Made by a program: the position numbers and the translations under genes
In this document: positions 56,740-64,000 of the stretch, piece after piece
How the letters are laid out: every line of letters starts with the position of its first letter
Position numbering within the stretch: the first letter of the stretch is position 1
Assembly: GCA_015501055.1 (NCBI GenBank)
Contig: JADNYV010000053.1
Coordinates: forward strand, 1 to 64,000
Source: Mucidula mucida
Lineage: Eukaryota; Basidiomycota; Agaricomycetes; Agaricales; Physalacriaceae
Direction of reading: 5' to 3'
Length of the DNA: 64,000 nucleotides
The notes under the pieces: model-generated
What the model saw: the letters and a program-made list of their open reading frames with translations, nothing else
What the model was told of the DNA's origin: nothing
Database searches by the model: none

Positions 56740-59397
56740 ATGAATAGGAGAGGTGCTCAAGATTATGGCCTAGACGATCAGCGCGCCGCTTTGACGCCTT
56801 CTACCACAAGTCACACCGTGCAGGTCCCGGTCGACGTTTATTTTTCCACTTACCAGTCGGATATCCTACTATCTGCCCGCGAAACTGAGGACCTGATCTC
56901 CTGGGTGGAGGACGAATTGAAAAAGGCCAAAACCTTGAACACGAAGAGCTGGCGCAGTACAAGAATTAGGAGGACGGTCACGGAATTGATACATACAAAG
57001 GTCTAGAACCTATCACAGAGAAAATTCACGACCTTTGCCTTTCTTGGAACAAGAAAAAGAACACGACTAAACTGCCCAGGCGGACGACCCGTCTAATCTG
57101 CCGTCCGAATCATGAAATTGCCTCTGAGGCAGGCAGAGGGTCCATGAAGACCGATGCACGTTTCGTCCTGATGGAGTCGCGCGACGGCGGCGACGTCGAT
57201 GACAAGAAAGTCGAGACTTGTGACATCGCGGGCGTAATGGAGGCCAAGCTGCAAATGAGGGACAGAGGAACTGTGAGTCTTGACGCTATCTCTATCGTCC
57301 ATCTTTAATCTGTTCATAGAACGAGGACGATTTGGTTGTCGCCATCAGCCACATTCTGTTCAATGATCCAAGCCGCCGATTTGTGCTGTCCTTCACCGTC
57401 GAGGGCAACATGATGCGGTTTTGGTACTTCTCGAGATCGCACATCGCCGTATCTGCTGAATTCGATTATCACGCGGTAAGTTGACTTGCATTGACTCGCG
57501 CGTACTGGCTCATCGCTGTTTAAGAACCCGAGGGACTTCATTCGATTCATTATTTTCATGATGTTCTCTCCGCTTGAGAGACTCGGTTACGATCCGACAG
57601 TGATCCAAGTTCGAGACGAGAACAAACAGGTTCAGTACCAATTTACCGTCGGCAACAAGAAGTACCAGACTGTTCGATGCATAGACGAATCCAACGCGGT
57701 GGATATCATAACTCGCGCAACAAGGGTATGGGCGGTGCAAGAGCTTGACACTAACAACCGACCTATCGGTAAAACCAAGGTGTTGAAGGACGTCTGGCTT
57801 TACATCGATGCTCGATCGGAGAAGGACATTTACAACGAGATCTTCGGAGCGCTTGAGAAATTGGACAAAATCGGTGTTCCGCCTGATCAGCGTCCGCCGA
57901 CTCGCCTGCCAGATGCTACGATTGCCGAGGATGCAAAGCAGTACTTCATCACTATTGAACAGGATGTACCTGTCTGGATCAACGGCCAGGTTGACACCAC
58001 TGCCGCAATTCCGGATGGTGCGGTCGAGTTTTGTTATACCCGGCTTCCCTTGCAGGTCGCTGTAGAAAGCGGACGTGGCTACACACAAGATAACGTACCT
58101 GCTCCTCCTGTTGCCGCAGCCAAGAAATCACCTGCGTACCCGCATACTCAGCGAAAGCATCGGCGAATCGTCTTCGCCGAGGAATGTCAATCGTTGTACA
58201 CCGTTGACGATTATGGTGACTTCACTCTTGGACTAGCTCAGCTTGTATATGGTACGTCGTCAATTCTCTCGATGTTCTCATTTCTCATATGCTGTAGGTC
58301 TCGGTTACATGCGTTTGGCCGGATTCATTCATCGGGATATCAGTCCTGGTAATTGTCTGCTATACATGGAGGACCGCCACATCAAGATATCCGATCTTGA
58401 GTATGCACGCCGTTATGACTCTCAATGCGAGTCTCCTGTGCCTCGCATTGTAAGTCATCTTGACTACTTCTCACTCTTTGTATTGAGCTTTTCTTAGGGT
58501 ACTCCCGGATTTATGGCTGTCGAGTATCAGGCCTTAAGGCATCGGTTTATGCCGAGACCGACTTACCCGAAGTACAAGTCGATACAAGATGTTATGGAGA
58601 AGGAAGAAGAAGAGGAAAAGCAGGCCCAGTCGTCATGGTTCCGCTTCAATTTCCTGCACGATCTGGAATCTGTCTTATGGATCCTGCTCTCACATCTCCT
58701 CACCACGGTTCCTAGTTGCCTTTACGCCGATAACCAGGATACCGTCAAACGCCATCAAGCGGTCCTAAGGCTCTACGATCAACTCTTTGATGGTTCCCTC
58801 AAAGGCTCGGTCGAACGTCGTGAGTTCATTCAAGACATCGACACTCCACATATGGCGCGATTCATAGAAGCCGCGGACGTGCTAGAGGCCTTCTATGAAA
58901 AGGCAAATGCATCTTCTCTGTGCCAAGTAATGCGGGCATTTCGATATCTCGTACGCGGCTGCTACGTGAAGGTCGAATCGACTGCTCCGTGTGCCATTGC
59001 GGGGCAGACTTCTCCGTACTGGGACCCCGTGCACTTCAAACACAAGTTCTATTCCGAGCTTCACAATCTTTTCATGACTATGCATCATGCTATGGTCGGG
59101 GTGGAGTATCGTGCTGCTAAGAGGCTCGAGGACGCTCCTCCGCCCGCCGCAGCGCACAATCAAGTCGCGCCAACCTCAGACCCTGGCCCATCACAACCTC
59201 GCAAACGTCATGCCGAAGCTAGTACCCTTAACCAGAAGGGCACCAAAAAGCCCAGGATCGGCGTGCGACCCGCTGAAGATGCTGTCCAGCAGGAGACCAC
59301 TACAAAGGCAAAGCGCGCCGCCGCTAGTCGACCCCGAAGGGCAAGACCTGTTGCGCCTAGTAAACGAGTGTTGAGGAGCGCGAAGCAAATTAAATGA
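56740..59397 (+). pseudogene. FunK1-type kinase copy L, single frameshift in exon 1
   Basis: Exons 56740-57272, 57320-57475, 57525-58251, 58298-58449 and 58498-59397. Everything from exon 2 onward is open: VLKDVW, HRDISPGNCL, SDLE, GTPGFMAVEY, a distinctive C-lobe core (RHRFMPRPTYPKYKS…) and a shorter basic tail (KKPRIGVRP…KRVLRSAKQIK). In exon 1, GGAATTGATAC replaces GGAAGATGATAC, losing one base, and the frame stops at a TAG near 57005. Exon 3 is 54 nt shorter than in copies A and K. If the indel is an error, this would be a third intact kinase. Confidence 0.8.
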
Positions 59398-59653
59398 ACG
59401 TGTCGGAATGTGGCGGCGATATCAGTCAGATGTGATTTCTTCTCAACTTGTTTATACTTTTACGTACATTTGTTGTATACCTTTTCTTGTTTTCTTGTTT
59501 TAGGATCTAATGTGCAGACTCCACGCTAGTCAATATTCATGTTACATTGACCGATCGCCACGTGCGACAAACTTGGCAGTCACACTCACTACGCCACGTA
59601 AGGGGCCATTACCCACCTTTATAGCGTACACGATTCTTGGCACTTCAATCGCC

Positions 59654-60231
59654 ATGCATATGGCCTTCGATTTGTCTGATGTACTCCATGTTGTGAATCC
59701 CGAGAGTCCTCCTATTGCTCTCGCTGTCGGAAAGTCTTTCATTGCTGGTCAACATACTTCTATGGACGACACGAGCACCCTCAGCCTTACGACTCGATCT
59801 ACGAGAGTATGGACCGTAACGGATCATGATTTTGGCATCAGTCAACCTCAGATGGTTCTGTGTGCCGCTTGGTCTGACTCTGACACACGTTGCCCTATTG
59901 TGCGCGAATGTGGCTCCCTCTACCCTCAGACACATCATCGGCGAATGCATTTCCGGAAGAAAAGCCGCTCCTCGCACACCGTTTCCCACTATGGCGACTT
60001 TGACCATGCATTAACCGAAGTTATAAACGGTCAGTCCTCCGACCCCTTCAGCCTAGTATCTCACGAGGCATAGGATTAGACTGCCCCGACGCCAATGCCA
60101 ATTCGTCTCGTCACTCTTCGTTAGTCCTCCTAGGCGCCTTAAACCTTCACTGGTGCTACACACTGACTATACAGGTCGAGCTTGACCTGTCGCTTCAACT
60201 TGTCTCAACTCTCACGAGATGCATGAAATAG
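59654..60231 (+). CDS. Truncated FunK1-like protein (kinase N-lobe segment only)
   Basis: Two exons (59654-60029, 60074-60231) give 177 residues. Residues 1-125 align with the exon 3 part of the kinases: TTRSTRVWTV corresponds to TRATRVWAV, and the end (PQTHHRRMHFRKKSRSSHTVSHYGDFDHALTEV) to the HTQRTHRRIVF…YTVDDYGDF segment. The intron sits at the same phase and place as kinase intron 3, and exon 2 begins GLD as in the others, then departs: no HRD loop and a stop after about 50 residues. A TATA-like TTTATAGCG lies about 35 bp upstream of the ATG. VLKD is not conserved, so it cannot be a kinase; it could be a relic or a small binding protein. Confidence 0.55.
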
Positions 60232-60407
60232 ACCGCAGTCTCTTCCCGGTCATTGAATGGACACAGATTGTAACTGTTTTCCTTGTTCCGACCTTCTGAC
60301 ATGATATAACTCTCTTGAAGAATTTCAGAACATACATCCGACTCGCGGGCATGCTCACGCGTACTATTACAGATATGTATACAAATACAACCATCAGTCT
60401 GGATATC

Positions 60408-62410
60408 TCACGACTGGCCTGCAGCCCTCGTACCGCTGCGTAAGCCTCTCGAGCCTCCCGCACCTGGCTGATCATCGGTCGCGGAAGGCCCGGGCTTACC
60501 GCGCTGAGTCTTGGGAGGTTTGACACTCTTCTGCTTCTCCGCCTTTGATGACTGAACAGCCTTATCGTCCCCCGTACTCGTCATCTCCTTGCCTACTTTC
60601 GCCTCCTGCTCGACTCTTCCTTCTTGCTTAGCCTATGTAACGGGTGCAGCGGCCTTCTTCTTCTCCAGCATCGTCTGGCGATGATACCAAAGGAAAGGTT
60701 TCTTGCCAGGCCCCGCATCCTCGTAGGTCTTTGGATTGGCCAACGTCTCCATCCAATCCGCAACGGAAGCCTGAGCCTTTGTCCCCATTGTATCTCCATA
60801 TTCTCGGATCAGATCAATGTGGCGATTAAGCGTCACAATATCACCGACATCGGACAAGCAGTACTTCACCGGAGTACCACCGGGGGTTTTTGCGGCGCTC
60901 GACACATTTGAACAGACCTGGTGTATATGAATTTGAGGCTGCGAATATATCAGGTTGGCCATCGTCCTCTCAAAAGAACAGCTCTTACCTTGTATTCTGA
61001 CGATTCATCACCAGGAACCAGCCACCCCACGTATACTGTGACAAAGTCGCGCTCAACCAAAAGCCCGTAAACGGGTCACTCATCGGTATCCACATAGAAG
61101 GAATGGTTGAAGAAAAGAGCAGTTGCCATCTGGATGGCTAGCTGTCGATATGCATGTGGGACACTCTCCTTCTTATACTCAATAAGGAGGAAGCAAAAAT
61201 CCATCATCTCCCATAGTGTTGTCTCTTTGACGGTCACACGCAGCTTCGCAATCATGATTTGCATCATGTAGCGATAAACTTCCAGGAACTTGTCCCTTGC
61301 TTTGGGCATCGCCATGATCTTCTCATACGATTCCAAGTACTGGCGATTGTCCATGGAGATACGCGCGCTGAGCGCCGCATCGGGAATTATGGTGTTTGGA
61401 TCGAGCTTGGGGCTTGTCTGCACACTGTATATATGTGGGCAGATAGAAACGCGGTTCCAGCCTGGTGATCACTCTTAGAGTAAATCAGTCATGCAGGAAA
61501 TAATTACGCACCAGATCTTGTCCTTGCGAGGTTCTACCACAGCCACTTTTCCTTCAAGGAACGCATCCACAGGACTGCGTATAGTGGCCTCATTTGGACG
61601 CGGCAATCTCTGGAACATGAGAACCGAGTTCGATGCTCGAAGCCTTTTTCGGAGGTCTCGGCTTTCGTGTTGTGCAAGAACTGCCGGCCTGTAGACCATG
61701 CGTTTGTCGTCGGCAGTGGCGTTTGCATCTTTGTCACAGCGATGACAACTGAGCGCAAGTAGAGATGCCAGGAGATTCAATGTGTCCAGGTCGAGTGATG
61801 AATTGGAACGATCTTGAATTTCTCCAATGCCTATCATGCCTAGGTAAGTTGCTTTCAACTGCTTGCAAAATGGTTTCAGAGTCCGACTGGCAGCAACTAT
61901 GTGATCCAATTGCGACTGGTACACAAGTCAATTGTTGTATTGAATGAAGATTCTCACTTTCATACCTTCTCAATCATGGAATGAAGAATAGCCACCTCCG
62001 CTTCCTTGGCTGGGATATCTACTTGACTGGGTAGCATCAGGGTAGAGTTGGTGTTGACGCGTTCCTTTGCCTCTTCCAAAGCTTGCACAATGACCACTCC
62101 CCGAGCATGGCACCAATCTTTGGTCTTGGTAGCACTTCGAACAATACTAGAATGAATTAGAGCTGAATGTATCATTTTGATACACGAGCACGTACTCTGA
62201 GATTCCGTCACCTGACCTGCCGTTGTCAGATTTCTTGGTGCCAGAAGGCGAAAGGCGTGGATCTTCACTCCCAGAACGTGAACCTACGGCCTGTATGTCT
62301 TGACTTACAGCCTGTTCATCTGCATCCACATCTTGTATAAGTATGTTCGGACTGTTAGTGCCAGCACGGCTCGGCACATTCAGAGTGTCTTGACGGACCT
62401 GAGAACTCAT
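60408..62410 (-). CDS. Hypothetical multi-exon protein with Lys-rich tail
   Basis: Minus-strand exons can be followed from MSSQVRQDTLNV (ATG 62410) through SATKTKDWCHARGVVIVQ, CDKDANATADDKRMVYRP, SARISMDNRQYLESYEKI and AIQMATALFFNHSFYVDTDE to LNRHIDLIREYGDTMGT…, and a basic tail ending RAAGQS (stop 60408-60410). Oddity: after VDTDE a TGA at 61076-61078 interrupts a frame that otherwise continues well (VYGLLVERDFVTVYVGW). Either it is a nonsense mutation or the stretch GTGGAT…TCACAG is spliced out. Exon borders are approximate. Family not recognised. Confidence 0.5.
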
Positions 62411-63315
62411 AATAGGAAGTCGAATGAGATACTGGAGGAGGGCATGACATCTACGTATTTATGCCACTGTGTAAAGGACAAGGACATGATGGGGAGTACT
62501 GTACATTCCATGATTATACGCGCAGTCAAAACTATGGAATGGAGTCTTGTTTGCATAACTACTTGTGACATGCGCTACATAGCTACATGTATATCAGAGA
62601 TTAAAGGAGAGATGGAGATCCCGTATGAGATCTAAAAAATTGCACTTCAATGGAGAAGGACCCCCGGGACATGTTTCGCCAACAAGATACATCGGTGGGC
62701 TTTGCTGGTGAAGGACCGTCTGACGCCGGTGTAACAGCCTACGAAGACTGAGGAAGAAAGTGCCTATTATTTTCCTATACGCTCTGACGGTCAGTGCGGT
62801 TGCTGGCAGAACGTAATTCCGAAGGACGTCGTCCGAGGCGATGGTTGGCTTTGTCTTGCTGCACCATCCGTAGTGTAGGGCAGGTTCTCTCGCGTCAATC
62901 TCGTGTGGTCGTCGTGCCAACGTCAGGCTGAGGTTGTAGTGGATCGCATTCCATTCTTGAATTCATACCACCACGCGATTGTATGTGCGACGATTCAACG
63001 GCCCCTCTCCATCTATTTGATGCAGCAGTGCGGAATGAAGTCGTAGCTGGTCAACTGGACTCACAGCGGAGCAGATCAGTGGCACGAATGGAGACAGAAT
63101 GTATCATGTTTGCGGTCCCCACTTTCTCCGACTCCATATCACCACTCATCTGTAAACTTGAAGACACACATAGCCGAGCATTTGATGTGCAGAAGGAAGA
63201 CGGTTCAACGGTCCGGTACTACCATGGATCGGTCTTATAAGCCACCATCTGTTCTTAGTTGGCGCTCAGAGTCATTGCATCCATCTACCATCTCCAGAAA
63301 TCTTGCTTACATTCA
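62411..63315. other. Divergent intergenic region
   Basis: Lies between two divergently transcribed hypothetical genes and so probably holds both promoters. An 85-codon frame at 62983-63240 has no supporting feature. No repeats seen. Confidence 0.35.
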
Positions 63316-64000
63316 TGGCATCCTCCAGCGACGAAGACATCATGGAAGATCCCAATCCTCAGCGAGGTCATATCCAAAGTGCTCAGACGACGAGGCGCGC
63401 ATGTGCGTAGACACCCTTATTTCAGCCCATTACTCGTGTGTTAATACCGACTCAGGTGCCTTTACGCGGCTGAAGATGATACGGTGACAAGCATCCCGTT
63501 TCTATTGCATGGTTTTCCAGGCAATCCCATTCGTGTAGACGGACCAGATCTGGATCGCAATATTAGGGATGCTGTGCAAAACATACTTCGGTTCGCGCTG
63601 CCAGACTGGATCATGAAGTTGGTGAGATAAAAACAATGTTCCCTGATACGTCGCTGAACCCCTGTTTAGAAACCGTGCCCCGAACCTCAGCTACTGATTG
63701 AACAGTCTAAAGCCAGATTAGACTTGATAAAACTGCATTATAACAGTTCGAGGTGGCCTAAATTCTCGAATGAGTGTGCCTTGTTGCCATCTGGACTCCC
63801 TTTTGAGTTGTTATTGCATCGAGCCCTGTCACTCAGCGTTGTCGCAAGACTTCAGTGTGCAACGGAATATGCCGAAGCAGAACTGTTAACTCCAAGTCTC
63901 CTCTGGACACCGGCGTATGATATGATTTTCGAGTACATTGAACACGATGTGCTTCGAGATGTAAACATTGCCGCTAGGTAAGCCCTCGTCGGACGGTGGG
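63316..64000 (+). CDS. Hypothetical protein, 5' part (runs off window)
   Basis: Exon 1 starts at ATG 63316 (MASSSDEDIMEDPNP) and ends near 63406 at a GTAGAC donor. Exon 2 (about 63457-63628) reads CLYAAEDDTVTSIPFLLHGF…LPDWIMKL. Exon 3 (about 63670-63978) reads KPCPEPQLLIEQSKARLDLI…YIEHDVLRDVNIAAR, ending at a GTAAGC donor. All joins keep the frame. No domain recognised. The remaining exons lie beyond 64000. Confidence 0.55.

Noticed and set aside
1..64000. CRISPR arrays, bacterial operons, riboswitches, LTR retrotransposons, telomeric repeats
   Set aside because: None seen; the intron-rich genes show a eukaryotic nuclear sequence and no LTR pairs or reverse-transcriptase motifs were found.

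Overview
This looks like nuclear DNA from a mushroom-forming basidiomycete (Agaricomycetes). The evidence is many short spliceosomal introns (about 45-65 bp), clear fungal housekeeping genes, and above all a large family of FunK1-type (fungal-specific) protein kinases, which is known to be expanded in these fungi. All calls come from reading the sequence; no search was run.

Layout. 1-4450: a full-length FunK1 gene (copy A, minus) with about 1 kb of repeat-built upstream DNA. 6505-9781: an NFX1/FAP1-type zinc-finger gene (plus) with one apparent frameshift. 9874-12600: small or unresolved minus-strand genes. 13045-15447: UBA2, the catalytic subunit of the SUMO E1 enzyme (minus). 15.6-33.7 kb: a FunK1 array, with copies B, C, D and E on plus and F on minus. 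Copies of a second kinase-fold gene, an aminoglycoside-phosphotransferase-like (APH) gene on the opposite strand, are interleaved. 33.7-39 kb: sparse, with a KGD4-like small gene or pseudogene and a four-exon membrane protein. 39.8-50.1 kb: a tiny secreted-peptide gene, two hAT-type DNA transposon remnants with 8-bp target duplications, a tRNA-Gly gene and a tRNA pseudogene, an HMG-box gene, and a degenerate duplicated region. 50.2-60.2 kb: a second FunK1-APH-FunK1 array (copies K and L plus a truncated relative) that repeats the 19.5-27.7 kb array in gene order and, inverted, the 1-4.45 kb unit. 60.4-64 kb: two unrelated multi-exon hypothetical genes, the last running off the window.

The most notable feature is the FunK1/APH complex. 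The copies share promoter blocks, intron positions and a basic, nuclear-looking tail, but they are mosaics: blocks typical of one copy appear inside another, as expected from repeated gene conversion or unequal exchange. Copy A is open throughout. Copy K is open but has a frameshifted tail. Copy B is an open-frame, N-truncated kinase in which the catalytic HRD has become HGN, so it is probably a pseudokinase. C, D, E, F, L and two APH copies carry frameshifts or truncations. The variable segment is the C-lobe after the activation segment, while the flanking parts are homogenised.
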